Positions 10,901 to 18,937 are shown, numbered from the stretch's first letter. The stretch: DNA of 64,000 nt from Shinella yambaruensis (GCF_022899355.1 NZ_JALJCK010000004.1:434001-498000), one strand, 5' to 3'. Notes: generated by a model from the sequence alone, not told the origin. Made by a program: numbers and translations.

Positions 10901-12058
10901 GGTGCCGAGGGCGCCGATGGCCGCCGTCGTGATGCCGGCAAGGGCTCCGGTGCTGAGGCCGGCGATGGCCTTGGCGTTGATGGCGGCCAGTTCGTCGGTG
11001 CTGAAGAGGGCGAGTTCCGCCGAATCGATGGTCTTGAGGGCCGCGGCGCTGAGGGCTGCGACCTGCGAGCTGGTGAGCGCCGCGATCTGATCCGTCGACA
11101 GGGCAGCGGCCTGGCCGCTGGTCAGGGCCGCGATATGGGCGCTGTTGAGGCTGGCGATGCTGGCTGATGCGATGCCGGCGAGGGCGGCCGCATCGAGGCT
11201 GGCGAAGGCCTTGGCGTTGATGGCGGCCAGTTCGCCCGTGGTGAACAGGGCAAGTTCCGCCGAATCGATCGTCTTGAGGGCGGCAGCGCTGAGGCCGGCA
11301 ACCTGCGTGGAGGTGAGGGCCGCGATCTGGTCCGTGGACAGGGCTGCAGCCTGGCCGCTGGTGAGTGCGCCGATCTGCGCGCTGGACAGCGACGCGATCT
11401 GGGCCGTGCTGAGGGCGGCGACCTGCGTGGAGTTGAGCGTGCCGACCTGCTTTGCCGTCAGACCGGCGAGCTGGCCGGTGCCGAGGGCGCCGAGCTGGCC
11501 GGTGGAAAGCGCGTTGAGCTGGGCGCTGGAGAGGGCTGCGATCTGGCCAGTGCCGAGGGCGGCGATGCTGGCGGTTGCGATGCCGGCGAGGGCTGCCGTG
11601 CTGATGCCGGCGATGGCCTTGGTGTTGATGGCGCCGAGCTCGTCGGTGGTGAACAGCGCCAGTTCGGCGGAATCGATGGTGGTGAGGACCTGGTAGCCGA
11701 GGGCCGCGATCTGCGCGGAGTTCAGCACGGCGATTTCATCCGTGGTGAAGGTGGCGACCTGGGCGCTGGTCAGGGCCGCTGCCTGGGTGGCCTTGAGGCC
11801 CGCGATGTGGCCGGAGGTGAGCGACGAGATCTGGCTGGCGCTGAGGCCGGCGATGGACTTGACGGCGATCGAGCCGATCTGCTCCGAGGTGAAGGAGAGC
11901 AGGCTGCTCGACGTGAAGGCGTTGAGCTGGGCGGCGCTGAGCGCCGCGACCTTTTCCGAGGTCAGTGCCGCGACGTCCGCGCTGTTGAGAAGCTGGATCG
12001 CACTCGTGGAAAGGTTCCGGATCTGGCTGGGAGTCAGATTGGTAATGATTGAAGTCAT
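7979..12058 (-). CDS. giant octapeptide-repeat protein
   Basis: 1359 residues from the ATG at 12058, which has AAGGG upstream; an in-frame extension 33 codons further lacks support. After the seven residues MTSIITN, the rest divides into exactly 169 octads without an insertion or loss of register, ending VIQAYAAI. Octad pattern: L/I/F, S/T/N/D, S/T/A, any, Q/E/A, I/V/L/A, A/G, A/G/S/T (for example LSTGQIAA). S/T with Q/E three residues on fits a helix-capping box, so a stack of short helices is possible; a beta solenoid cannot be excluded. One Pro, no Cys or Trp, and very few charges. No classical signal peptide or membrane segment is seen. The start MTSIITN copies the flagellin start. It is first in an operon with GT41, a second transferase and glf. 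I do not recognise a characterised homologue; a surface or filament-associated structural protein is inferred. Confidence 0.85.
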   Translation of the reverse strand: MTSIITNLTPSQIRNLSTSAIQLLNSADVAALTSEKVAALSAAQLNAFTSSSLLSFTSEQIGSIAVKSIAGLSASQISSLTSGHIAGLKATQAAALTSAQVATFTTDEIAVLNSAQIAALGYQVLTTIDSAELALFTTDELGAINTKAIAGISTAALAGIATASIAALGTGQIAALSSAQLNALSTGQLGALGTGQLAGLTAKQVGTLNSTQVAALSTAQIASLSSAQIGALTSGQAAALSTDQIAALTSTQVAGLSAAALKTIDSAELALFTTGELAAINAKAFASLDAAALAGIASASIASLNSAHIAALTSGQAAALSTDQIAALTSSQVAALSAAALKTIDSAELALFSTDELAAINAKAIAGLSTGALAGITTAAIGALGTGQIAALSSTQLNALSTGQVAALGTGQLAGLSAKQVATLSSTQVAALGTGQIAGLSSAQIGALTSGQAAALSTAQVAALTSSQVAALSAAALKTIDSAELALFSTDELAAINAKALAGLSTGALAGITTAAIGALGTGQIAALSSGQLNALSTDQLAALTTGQIAGLSAKQVATISSTQIAALSTGQIASLGSAQIGALTSGQAAALSTAQIAALTSSQAAALSAAALKTIDSAELALFSTDELAAINVKALAGLDAAALAGITTAAIGALDSKQIGALTSAQFNALSTGQLAALSTGQLAGLSAKQVATISSTQIAALSTGQIASLGSAQIGALTSGQAAALSTAQVAALTSSQVAALSAAALKTVDSAELALFSTDELAAINVKALAGLEASALAGITTAAIAALGSKQVGALTSTQLNALSTDQLAALTTGQIAGLSAKQVATIGSTQIAALSTGQIAGLSSAQVGALTSSQAAALSTAQVAALTSSQVAALSAATLKTIDAAELGLFSTDELAAINVKALAGLEASALAGITTAAIGALGSKQVGALTSTQLNALSTDQLAALATGQIAGLSAKQIASINSTQIAALSTGQIAGLSSAQVGALTSGQAAALSTAQVAALTSSQVAALSAAALKTIDSAELALFSTDELAAINVKALAGLETAALAGITTAAIAALDSKQIGALSSAQFNALSTGQLAALTTGQLAGLSAKQIASVSSTQIAALSTGQITALDSKQIAALTSSQAAALSTAQVAALTSSQVAALSAAALKTIDSAELALFSTDELAAINVKALAGLETAALAGITTAAIAALDSKQVGALTSTQLNALSTGQLAALSTGQIAGLSAKQIASVNSTQIAALSTGQIAALDTKQIAALTSGQIEALSTTQVAALTSTQIAGLSAAALQAMSSDDIKTFTTEEIAAIGLKALQGLATEDIAALDSAQIMALKAEQIAAMNSAQVEAVIQAYAAI
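8400..11700 (-). repeat. tandem 408-bp coding repeats inside the octad-repeat gene
   Basis: A fixed reference base in the codons for the KTIDSAE octads occurs at 8584, 8992, 9400, 9808, 10216, 10624, 11032, 11272 and 11680. Seven of the eight intervals are exactly 408 bases (136 residues, 17 octads). One, 11032-11272, is 240 bases (10 octads), as if 168 bases (7 octads) had been lost. Copies are very similar in DNA, strongest from 8.4 to 11.1 kb. All size steps are multiples of 24 bases, so gain or loss of units would stay in frame. The boundaries given are approximate. Confidence 0.9.
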
Positions 12059-12430
12059 GGACGCGCGCCCTTGTGTTAGCGGATGACAAACGTCGTTTTC
12101 GTTCCACCGACCGTGCGGGAAGAGATTCGATCTTCTCCTCGGGTCCCAGGCGCGCAAGGCACCCGCCGTGTACCGCTCGGTCGAGCGCCATCCACGGCGC
12201 TAACGGTCCGGACGTCCGGTTGGACGAAAACAATGTCACTTGAAACATGGCTCGAACGAGCCAGCGCATCGGAAGGGCATCATGCGCGGAACTGACACCA
12301 GCTCCGATCCCTACGCCATTTGGTCGCAAACGCCGTGCATTGGCTATGCTGTTCCGGGGCCGACTGAACAAGGCAGCAAAATTGCCCCAGCGGCCCTTTT
12401 CGACCATGCTAAGTTCTAAATCGGTAGCGT

Positions 12431-12445
12431 TTAATTTTGGGTTAA
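12431..12445. promoter_or_regulatory. CtrA-type box, perfect TTAA-N7-TTAA
   Basis: TTAA, TTTTGGG, TTAA followed by C, matching the CtrA consensus TTAA-N7-TTAAC. It lies almost midway between the octad gene start (373 bases) and the third flagellin start (386 bases), so it could serve either. Confidence 0.55.
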
Positions 12446-12668
12446 CAGGCGCGCAGCTCCGGTTGTATCCTGTCCCGCTCTGTCTCCCGGCAAGCGCGGC
12501 CTCGCCGCAGAGGTGCGCAGGTTGTGCCAGGACAGGCCAGAATGCCGGGCGGCGCCGGCGGCGCCCATGAAGCAGATGTCGCCTTTCGTCGCCTTTGCCG
12601 CGAACCGTGAAATCTGGCTCCGGACGATAAACGCAATCTTCATCTTTCTTTGATCGTGCGCCAGGCCG

Positions 12669-12683
12669 TTAACCATTTGTTAA
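12669..12683 (+). promoter_or_regulatory. CtrA-type box, perfect TTAA-N7-TTAA
   Basis: TTAACCATTTGTTAACC: both halves are perfect, and the left half also reads TTAACCAT. It lies 148 bases before the third flagellin start. Confidence 0.6.
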
Positions 12684-12693
12684 CCACTCGCTG

Positions 12694-12708
12694 TTAACCC
12701 TTTCTTAA
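12694..12708 (+). promoter_or_regulatory. CtrA-type box, perfect TTAA-N7-TTAA
   Basis: TTAA, CCCTTTC, TTAA, starting 10 bases after the end of the preceding box. Two adjacent sites on the same side of the gene suggest cooperative binding. Confidence 0.55.
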
Positions 12709-12830
12709 GAGCGATGAACCGGCGCCCAGGGCAAACGAGCGGCGCCGGATGCATGAAGCCCCTTCGTCGTTACCGGTCCCGCCTCACTCCGGCATGCTCC
12801 CCGACAATTCCTTTCCCAGGGCAAATGCCA

Positions 12831-14015
12831 ATGACCAGCATATTGACCAACTCCGCCGCCATGGCGGCGCTGCAGACCCTTCGTTCCATCGACAACGGGC
12901 TTGAAACCGCGCAGAGCCGCGTCTCCTCCGGCATGCGCGTCGAAACCGCCGCCGACAATGCGGCCTACTGGTCGATCGCGACCACCATGCGCTCCGACAA
13001 CCGCGCCCTCGCCACGGTCCAGGATGCCCTCGGCCTCGGCGCCGCCAAGGTCGATACGGCCTATGCCGGTCTGGAATCGGCCATCGAGGTCGTGACGGAA
13101 ATCCGCGCGAAGCTTGTCGCCGCGACGGAAGAGGGTGTCGACAAGGCGAAGATCCAGGAAGAGATCACCCAGCTCCAGGCACAGCTCGTCAGCATCGCGG
13201 AAGGCGCTTCCTTCTCCGGCGAGAACTGGCTGCAGGCCGACCTGACGACGGCCGGCGGTTCCGTGAAAAAGAGCGTCGTCGCCTCCTTCGTCCGCAATGC
13301 GACGGGCGCCGTCTCCGTCAAGACGGTCGATTACATGCTCGATGACAGAACCGTCCTCTTCGACGAAGGCGGCAATCTCGGCATTCTCGACAAGGCGGCC
13401 GTGATCGAAGGACCAGCCGTTGCGCTCAATATCAATGTGGGCGGCACAGTTACCCAACATACCGTCGAGGCATTTACCACGGACGAGGTCATTGCCGCCG
13501 GCGCCGGTTCCTCCACCTTCGACGGCCGCTATGCCACCGACGGCGTGAACAATTACGTGAAGGTCGCCGACGACACCTGGGTGATCGCCGTGAACCAGAC
13601 CACCGTCCCCAACCAGGAGGCTGCCTACCAGGACTCGCTCGGCCGCCTCTGGGCCGTCGACACGGCGAATGTCGTGGCCGCGACGACATCCTCGGTCGAC
13701 ACGATGGTCATCGACAATTCGACCACGACCGGCCAGATCGATGGCCTGCTGAAGATGGTGGATACGGCCCTGGAGGCGATGACCAGCGCTGCGGCCGACC
13801 TCGGGGCGATTTCGACCCGCATCGAGATGCAGGAGAGTTTCGTGGCCAGCCTCAACGACGTGATCGACAAGGGCATCGGCCGCCTGGTCGATGCGGACAT
13901 GAACGAGGAATCGACCCGCCTGAAGGCGCTTCAGACCCAGCAGCAGCTCGGCATCCAGTCGCTGTCGATCGCCAATTCGAGCGCCGAGAACATCCTGCAG
14001 CTCTTCCGCCAGTAA
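12831..14015 (+). CDS. fla: flagellin (third copy)
   Basis: 394-residue flagellin starting MTSILTNSAAMAALQTL and ending LFRQ. The terminal regions match the other two copies, but the centre has diverged (VDYMLDDRTVLFDEGGNLGILDK; FDGRYATDGVNN). The start at 12831 is chosen because it gives the shared MTSILTN N-terminus; an in-frame ATG at 12714 would add 39 residues unlike any flagellin start. It is separated from the first two copies by the octad/glycosylation operon and has the best CtrA-type boxes of the three. Confidence 0.94.
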   Translation: MTSILTNSAAMAALQTLRSIDNGLETAQSRVSSGMRVETAADNAAYWSIATTMRSDNRALATVQDALGLGAAKVDTAYAGLESAIEVVTEIRAKLVAATEEGVDKAKIQEEITQLQAQLVSIAEGASFSGENWLQADLTTAGGSVKKSVVASFVRNATGAVSVKTVDYMLDDRTVLFDEGGNLGILDKAAVIEGPAVALNINVGGTVTQHTVEAFTTDEVIAAGAGSSTFDGRYATDGVNNYVKVADDTWVIAVNQTTVPNQEAAYQDSLGRLWAVDTANVVAATTSSVDTMVIDNSTTTGQIDGLLKMVDTALEAMTSAAADLGAISTRIEMQESFVASLNDVIDKGIGRLVDADMNEESTRLKALQTQQQLGIQSLSIANSSAENILQLFRQ

Positions 14016-14327
14016 GGGCGGCAGGTTCTCTTCCGCCCCGGCCGTTGGTCATCGGCCGAGGCGGGCGGTTGGGCCGCGTTATTTGCCCTGGCGCGGCCCA
14101 ACACCTTTTATCTTCATCCTCGCACAAGTTTGAAACCCTAGGCTCGATGGCACGATCAGGAAGATTGTGTGCCTTTCGCCTCGCGGAAGGCGCGGTGTCT
14201 AAGGAGACAGGTCAGCGGTGGTGTCAGGTTCCAGTGTTTTCGAGAGCGAGCGTCGAAGCGGTCCGCGGGGTTCCCGTCGGGCCTTTCTCGCGTTCGTCCG
14301 GCACGCGGCGGGGCAGGAGGGCGTGCG
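14016..14327 (+). other. 312-base gap before the stator operon
   Basis: No gene seen. The left part holds the flagellin terminator (14068-14112). The right part presumably holds the promoter of the FliH-like/motB operon, with an AGGAGG ribosome-binding site at about 14316-14321. I cannot assign -35/-10 elements. Confidence 0.5.
14068..14112 (+). terminator. terminator of the third flagellin
   Basis: GTTGGGCCGCG at 14068-14078 pairs perfectly (11 bp) with CGCGGCCCAAC at 14092-14102, followed by ACCTTTTATCTTC. Confidence 0.8.
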
Positions 14328-14981
14328 ATGAGCGTGCAGCTTGCCCGTTACCTCAAGGATTTCGGCGCTCCGCCGCGCCCCAGGGCTCCCGCCTTCCAGC
14401 CGCCGTCCTTCGGCGATGACGGGGGTGGCGCTGCGGCCCAGGCCTTCGTCATGCCATCGGCCGAGCCGCCGGTGGATCTTGCCGCCGAGCGCGCCGAGGC
14501 CTTCGCGGATGGCAGGGCGGAAGCCGAGACGGAGCTTCGTGCCAGGCACGAGGCCGAGATCGCGGCCCTGAAGGAGGCGCACCAGGCCGAGCTCGACAAC
14601 CTGAAGGCGCGCTACGAGAAGGACTACGCCCGCGACCTCGCCGAGCGGTTTTCGACGCTCACGGGCGAGGTGGCCGAGCGCGTCGCCGCCGATACCGCCG
14701 AGGTCCTGGCGCCGGTGATGGACGACGTGCTGGCGAGGGGCGCGATCGCCGACCTTGCCCGCATGATCGCCGAGGGCCTGCAGGGTGATGAAGGCATGGC
14801 GATAACGGTGAAGGGGCCGGCAAACCTCTTCCAGCAACTGGAATCGCATTTCGACGAACCCGCGCCGGTCTTCCGGCATGTCGAGATGCAGGATGTCGAT
14901 TTGACGGTGGAGTTCGGCGACACCGTCCTCGTAACGCGGATGGCGGCCTGGGCTGACACCGTACGCAAGGTGCTTGCATGA
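14328..14981 (+). CDS. FliH-like coiled-coil protein of the stator operon
   Basis: 217 residues. The N-terminus is Pro-rich (about 15-30), followed by a long charged coiled coil at about 60-130 (LRARHEAEIAALKEAH) preceded by AEAFADGRAEAETEL, the kind of AxxxGrxxxx stretch seen in FliH. The C-terminal part (MAITVKGPANLFQQL) resembles the FliH/YscL tail. FliH is the cytoplasmic regulator of the export ATPase FliI; this gene may be the rhizobial equivalent, which I infer. The ATG at 14328 has a strong AGGAGG site, and its end overlaps motB by ATGA, so the two are translationally coupled. Confidence 0.7.
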   Translation: MSVQLARYLKDFGAPPRPRAPAFQPPSFGDDGGGAAAQAFVMPSAEPPVDLAAERAEAFADGRAEAETELRARHEAEIAALKEAHQAELDNLKARYEKDYARDLAERFSTLTGEVAERVAADTAEVLAPVMDDVLARGAIADLARMIAEGLQGDEGMAITVKGPANLFQQLESHFDEPAPVFRHVEMQDVDLTVEFGDTVLVTRMAAWADTVRKVLA

Positions 14982-16201
14982 GCGAAGGCGAAAATCACCA
15001 CCACGGCAAGAACGAGATCATCATCGTCAAGCGTCATGGCGATCACGAGGGCGACCATCATTCGGCTGCCTGGAAGATCGCCTATGCCGACTTCATGACC
15101 GCGATGATGGCCTTCTTCCTCGTGATGTGGCTGGTCAATGCCGCCAACGAGAAGACCCAGGCCTCGGTCGCTTCCTATTTCAATCCGATCAAGCTGACCG
15201 ACGACAAGCCGGCCGACAGATCGGTGAAGAAGCCGGCCAACAGCGCCGAAGGCGAGGCGACGCAGGACAAGTCCAAGGAACAGGGCCAGCAGCAGGCGAG
15301 CGGCAACGGCGCGGAAAGCGGCAAGGACGAGAAGACGACGGCCGGCGAGGAAGTGCAGTATTCCGAGGCCAATTTCTTCGAGAATCCCTATTCCGTGCTC
15401 TCGGAGATCGCGCAGGAAGTCGGCCAGCAGGCGAATGTCAGCGCCAAGGGCGAGGGCGGTGCCGCCACTTCGGGGCCGGCGACCGGCGCCAATGGCGGCG
15501 AAGCCTACCGTGACCCGTTCGATCCTGATTTCTGGACGCAGCAGGTGCAGATCTCCGAGGCGACGGATGCCGGCAGCGAGGGCACGCCGGGCCAGCAGAT
15601 GGCGGCTGCCAGCGACGACACCGTGAAGCAGGCGCTCGCCAAGGAAGAGGCGGAGAAGGCCGCGGCCGCGAAGGCCGAGGCGGAAAAGGCCGCTGCGGAG
15701 GCCGCCGAGGCCAGGGAAGACGAGAAGAAATCCGCCGAGGAGAAGAAGGCGGACGAATTGAAGAAGCAGCTGACCGCCGAGATCGGCAAGCTCGGCAAGC
15801 TGGCCGAGGGTCTCAGCGTGACGCCCGCCGAGGGGGGGCTGCTCGTCAGCCTCACCGACCAGCTTGACACGCCGATGTTCAACATCGGCTCGGCGGTGCC
15901 CAAGCGCGAGATGGTTCTGGCGATGGAGAAGATCGGCAAGGTGTTGGAAGGCCGCCCGGGCGCCATCGCCATCCGCGGCCATACCGACGCCCGTCCTTTC
16001 GCCGGCGGCAAGAACGACAACTGGCGCCTTTCCATGGACCGCGCGCAGAGCGCCTATTACATGCTGGTGCGCGGCGGCCTGGAGGAGAAGCGCGTGAGCC
16101 AGGTGACCGGCTTTGCCGATCGCCGCCTGAAGGTCCCGGCCGATCCGATGGCCGATGCCAACCGCCGCATCGAAATCCTCATCCAGGCCGAGGGCAGCTG
16201 A
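14978..16201 (+). CDS. motB: MotB, flagellar stator protein
   Basis: 407 residues. One N-terminal membrane segment begins YADFMTAMMAFFLVMWLVN, with the proton-conducting Asp at position 38. A charged Ala/Glu/Lys-rich linker (about 215-265) follows, then an OmpA/MotB peptidoglycan-binding domain (about 290-405: FNIGSAVPKREM, AIRGHTDARPF, RRIEILIQ). MotB with MotA forms the proton-driven stator. motA is not in this window, as in related genomes where it lies further upstream. It overlaps the preceding gene by 4 bases and is 4 bases from motC. Confidence 0.95.
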   Translation: MSEGENHHHGKNEIIIVKRHGDHEGDHHSAAWKIAYADFMTAMMAFFLVMWLVNAANEKTQASVASYFNPIKLTDDKPADRSVKKPANSAEGEATQDKSKEQGQQQASGNGAESGKDEKTTAGEEVQYSEANFFENPYSVLSEIAQEVGQQANVSAKGEGGAATSGPATGANGGEAYRDPFDPDFWTQQVQISEATDAGSEGTPGQQMAAASDDTVKQALAKEEAEKAAAAKAEAEKAAAEAAEAREDEKKSAEEKKADELKKQLTAEIGKLGKLAEGLSVTPAEGGLLVSLTDQLDTPMFNIGSAVPKREMVLAMEKIGKVLEGRPGAIAIRGHTDARPFAGGKNDNWRLSMDRAQSAYYMLVRGGLEEKRVSQVTGFADRRLKVPADPMADANRRIEILIQAEGS

Positions 16202-16205
16202 CGCC

Positions 16206-17519
16206 ATGGGCTTCTTGCGGCGCGTTTTCCTGACAGGCACGGTCTTGTGCACGGCGCTTTCCGCCGTGGCGCCCGCGCGTGCCGAGAACCTCGACGACCT
16301 TGCGCCCTACAAGATGATCCGCTCGCTGCAATATGTGCAGGACACGGTGGCGCTCGGCGACCATTCGGCGATGGAGATGCAGCGCTTCCTGCTGAGCACC
16401 ATCGACGAGCGGCTGCGCACGGGAGAATCCGCGCTCTTCGACGACCCGCGCAATGTGGATGCCGCGCTCGTCTATGCGATGAGCGGCGGCAATCCCGAGA
16501 CGCTGGAAGTGCTCATCAGGAAGGATGTCGACGGGCATTTCGATTCCCGCCTGACCGACGCCCTGCGCAGTTACCTCAGCGGTCGCGGCACGCAGAGCGT
16601 CAAGTCGCTCGCGGAGATCTTCCCGGAATACAAGCACTCGCGCGTCGGCCCCTATCTGGCCCTCGTCTCGGCCAACTCGGTCATGCGCAAGGACCCGGCG
16701 CTGGCGCTCACCTATTTCGACTGGGCGCGGCTCGTCGCTCCCGGCACGATCGTCGAGGAGGCCGCGCTGCGCCGCTCGATCTACATCGCCAGCGAGGCGG
16801 GCTGGATCGACAAGAGCATGGTCTATGCCAACCGCTATGCGCGCCGCTACCTGCGCTCGCCCTATGCCAGCCAGTTCGCCGATCTCTTCGTCAAGCTGGC
16901 GGTCGACCACTACGGGGCCATCAAGGAAGACGATATCCTTGAACTCCTCTCCTTCATGGATGTGCCGCGCCGGCGCGAGGTCTATCTGCGCATGGCGCGC
17001 CTGGCCGCGATCTCTGGCAAGAACAAGCTCGCCTCGCTCGCCGCCGAGCGCGCCCAGGTGCTGTCCGGCGACGGGGAGAGCGTGCCGAAGGTATTGGCGG
17101 ACCTTTATTCGGGCCTCGCCTCCGTTCCCTCCGGCGATGTGGCGGCGGCAATGGAATCGATCATCGCCATCCCCGATGACAAGCTCTCGGCGAAGGATCG
17201 CGCGCTGAAGGCTGCGGCCCGCGCCGTGGCCGAGGAGGTGCTGCGCGAACCGGCGGCGAAGGCGGAGGCGGACGTCGCCACGCCCATAGAGGCCGAGGAC
17301 GCTGCCCGCGAAGGATTGAGCGAAGCCGAGCTGGCCGACCGGGCGATGGATCTGCGGGCGGGCGGCGAGGAGACGCCGGTCGCCGCAATCGAGCCGGAAC
17401 AGGAAAAGAAAGAGCAGCCAGAAAAGGCGGACATCGATCCGGCCTTCGATACATTCGTTTCGAGCGGCAGGTCCAAGCTCGACGAAATCGACGCGCTGTT
17501 GAAGGGAGAAGGCAGTTGA
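16206..17519 (+). CDS. motC: MotC, periplasmic motility protein
   Basis: 437 residues with a Sec-type signal peptide (MGFLRRVFLTGTVLCTALSAV, cleavage after ARA near residue 25). MotC is a rhizobial periplasmic protein that binds MotB and is needed for rotation. Mostly helical, with an acidic Ala/Glu-rich tail (about 370-437). The start at 16206 gives the signal peptide directly and lies 4 bases after motB; its stop overlaps the TTG start of the next gene. Length agrees with Sinorhizobium MotC. Confidence 0.9.
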   Translation: MGFLRRVFLTGTVLCTALSAVAPARAENLDDLAPYKMIRSLQYVQDTVALGDHSAMEMQRFLLSTIDERLRTGESALFDDPRNVDAALVYAMSGGNPETLEVLIRKDVDGHFDSRLTDALRSYLSGRGTQSVKSLAEIFPEYKHSRVGPYLALVSANSVMRKDPALALTYFDWARLVAPGTIVEEAALRRSIYIASEAGWIDKSMVYANRYARRYLRSPYASQFADLFVKLAVDHYGAIKEDDILELLSFMDVPRRREVYLRMARLAAISGKNKLASLAAERAQVLSGDGESVPKVLADLYSGLASVPSGDVAAAMESIIAIPDDKLSAKDRALKAAARAVAEEVLREPAAKAEADVATPIEAEDAAREGLSEAELADRAMDLRAGGEETPVAAIEPEQEKKEQPEKADIDPAFDTFVSSGRSKLDEIDALLKGEGS

Positions 17520-18937
17520 GCACCATCGGTAGCGGGGTTTTGGGCATCGTGCAGGGGCAGGCGCCGGGCAAGGGCAAGGCCGGCCACGGCCATGCCGCAG
17601 GCGCTTCGGAAGAGGGCGGTTTTGCCAATGCGATTGCCAGCCTTTCCGGACGGGAGGGCGATGGCGGGCGCAAGGGCGGACGGCTGTCCGTCTCCGGCGC
17701 GGCCGGTCGCGGCCAGCGGGAAGGCGGCGAGGCTGACGAGGGGCGGGTGAAGCTTGCGCGCCGCGAGGCCGCGGCGCTGGCCGGTGCCGCCGGCAAGGCC
17801 GGCGTCGCTACGCCCGAAGGGGACAACCGTCCCTTTGACGAAAAGGCGGCGGGCCTGCTGGAGGCCGCAGGCCGCCAAGGCCGCAAGGCGCAGGGCGAGA
17901 CGCACGAGGGCAGGACCGTCGCGCGTGATGCCGACGAGGCGGCCGCGGACGACGGCGCCACGGCGGCGGACGGAACGCAGGAAGCCGCGCCGAAAGCGGG
18001 AACGGATGTCGGCAATCTCCTTGAGATGCTGGCGACGCCGAATGCCGTGCCGCTCGATGCGGCTGCGAAGGTCGGCGTGCCCGAGGCGGTGCCGGACGCA
18101 AAGCCGCAGGTCGGAGCCAAGGCATCGGCCAAGGTCGATGTGCGCGCCGATGCTGCAGCCAGGGCCGATGGAACCCATATGGCCGACACCGCGGATGCCG
18201 GCGACGTGCCCCAGTCGGATGCCGACCAGCTCTTCCGGCTGATCCGCGCCGACGGCAAGGGGCGGGATCTCGACATGAGCCTTTCGGACAAGGGCGAGCG
18301 GGCGACGTTCCGCGATGCCAACCCGACCGGGCCGAAGGGCGAGACGGTGACCGTGGTCGATGCGCGCCGCTACATCGGCCTTGCGCAGGCCGGCAATGCG
18401 GGGGCCATGACGACGGCGATCACGCAGGATCCGCAATGGGCGGCCTCGCTCAGCGCCACCGGCGGGCTCAGCCATTCGGAAGCCGCGGCCACCGGCAAGG
18501 TCGTCAACACGCTGAAGATCCAGATGCACCCGATCGAGCTCGGCCTCGTGACGGCGACGCTGCGCCTGCACGGCGACGACCTCGTCGTCTCGCTGCAGGT
18601 GGAGACGGGAGAGGCCTATCGCCAGCTCACCGATGATCAGGACGCGATCGTGCGCGCGCTGCGCGGTCAGGGCTTTGCCGTCGACCAGGTCAGCGTCCAG
18701 CTCGCGCCGGCCGACAGGAGCGCGAATGCGCAGCAGGGCGACAGCCAGAGCCAGCAGCAACAGCAGCAGTTCTCGAACCAGCCGCAGGCCCGCGAGGGCG
18801 GCAATGGCCGTCAGGGCGGCGGAGAGGGCACGGGCAATTTTATACGCGAGGGAGCCTCTCATGAGGGCAACACGTCGGACACCGTTCCTGGCTCTGCTGG
18901 CGGCCAGCCTCAGCGCTCTGGCGGCGTCTATCTCTGA
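17516..18937 (+). CDS. fliK: FliK, hook-length control protein (MotD of rhizobia)
   Basis: 473 residues from a TTG start that overlaps the motC stop. The N-terminal two thirds is low-complexity, Ala/Gly/Lys-rich and poorly conserved. The C-terminal domain (about 325-400: VNTLKIQMHPIELGLVTA, LHGDDLVVSLQVETGEAY) is the Flg_hook domain that switches export specificity when the hook is complete. The tail is Gln-rich (SQSQQQQQQF). Rhizobial MotD was shown to be FliK. The 3' end overlaps the next gene by 77 bases. Confidence 0.9.
   Translation: MSTIGSGVLGIVQGQAPGKGKAGHGHAAGASEEGGFANAIASLSGREGDGGRKGGRLSVSGAAGRGQREGGEADEGRVKLARREAAALAGAAGKAGVATPEGDNRPFDEKAAGLLEAAGRQGRKAQGETHEGRTVARDADEAAADDGATAADGTQEAAPKAGTDVGNLLEMLATPNAVPLDAAAKVGVPEAVPDAKPQVGAKASAKVDVRADAAARADGTHMADTADAGDVPQSDADQLFRLIRADGKGRDLDMSLSDKGERATFRDANPTGPKGETVTVVDARRYIGLAQAGNAGAMTTAITQDPQWAASLSATGGLSHSEAAATGKVVNTLKIQMHPIELGLVTATLRLHGDDLVVSLQVETGEAYRQLTDDQDAIVRALRGQGFAVDQVSVQLAPADRSANAQQGDSQSQQQQQQFSNQPQAREGGNGRQGGGEGTGNFIREGASHEGNTSDTVPGSAGGQPQRSGGVYL

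Larger units (their letters stand above)
12059..12830. other. 772-base divergent intergenic region between octad gene and third flagellin
   Basis: No gene is supported here. The region separates the minus-strand octad/glycosylation operon from the plus-strand third flagellin. It contains a near-palindrome of GGTCCGGACGTCCGG type around 12205-12219, and three perfect TTAA-N7-TTAA boxes listed separately. Open frames reaching back from the flagellin start at 12831 lack a ribosome-binding site and conservation with the other flagellins. Both promoters should lie here. Confidence 0.6.

Noticed and set aside
7862-11700. Long open frames on the plus strand opposite the octad-repeat gene
   Set aside because: They mirror the 24-base periodicity of the minus-strand gene and have no ribosome-binding site or recognisable domain.
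7979-12058. CRISPR array or short-sequence repeat array
   Set aside because: The periodicity is coding (24 and 408 bases, always in frame), and there are no unique spacers between identical repeats.
12714-12830. N-terminal extension of the third flagellin
   Set aside because: Start at 12831 gives the MTSILTN start shared by all copies; the extension overlaps the control region.
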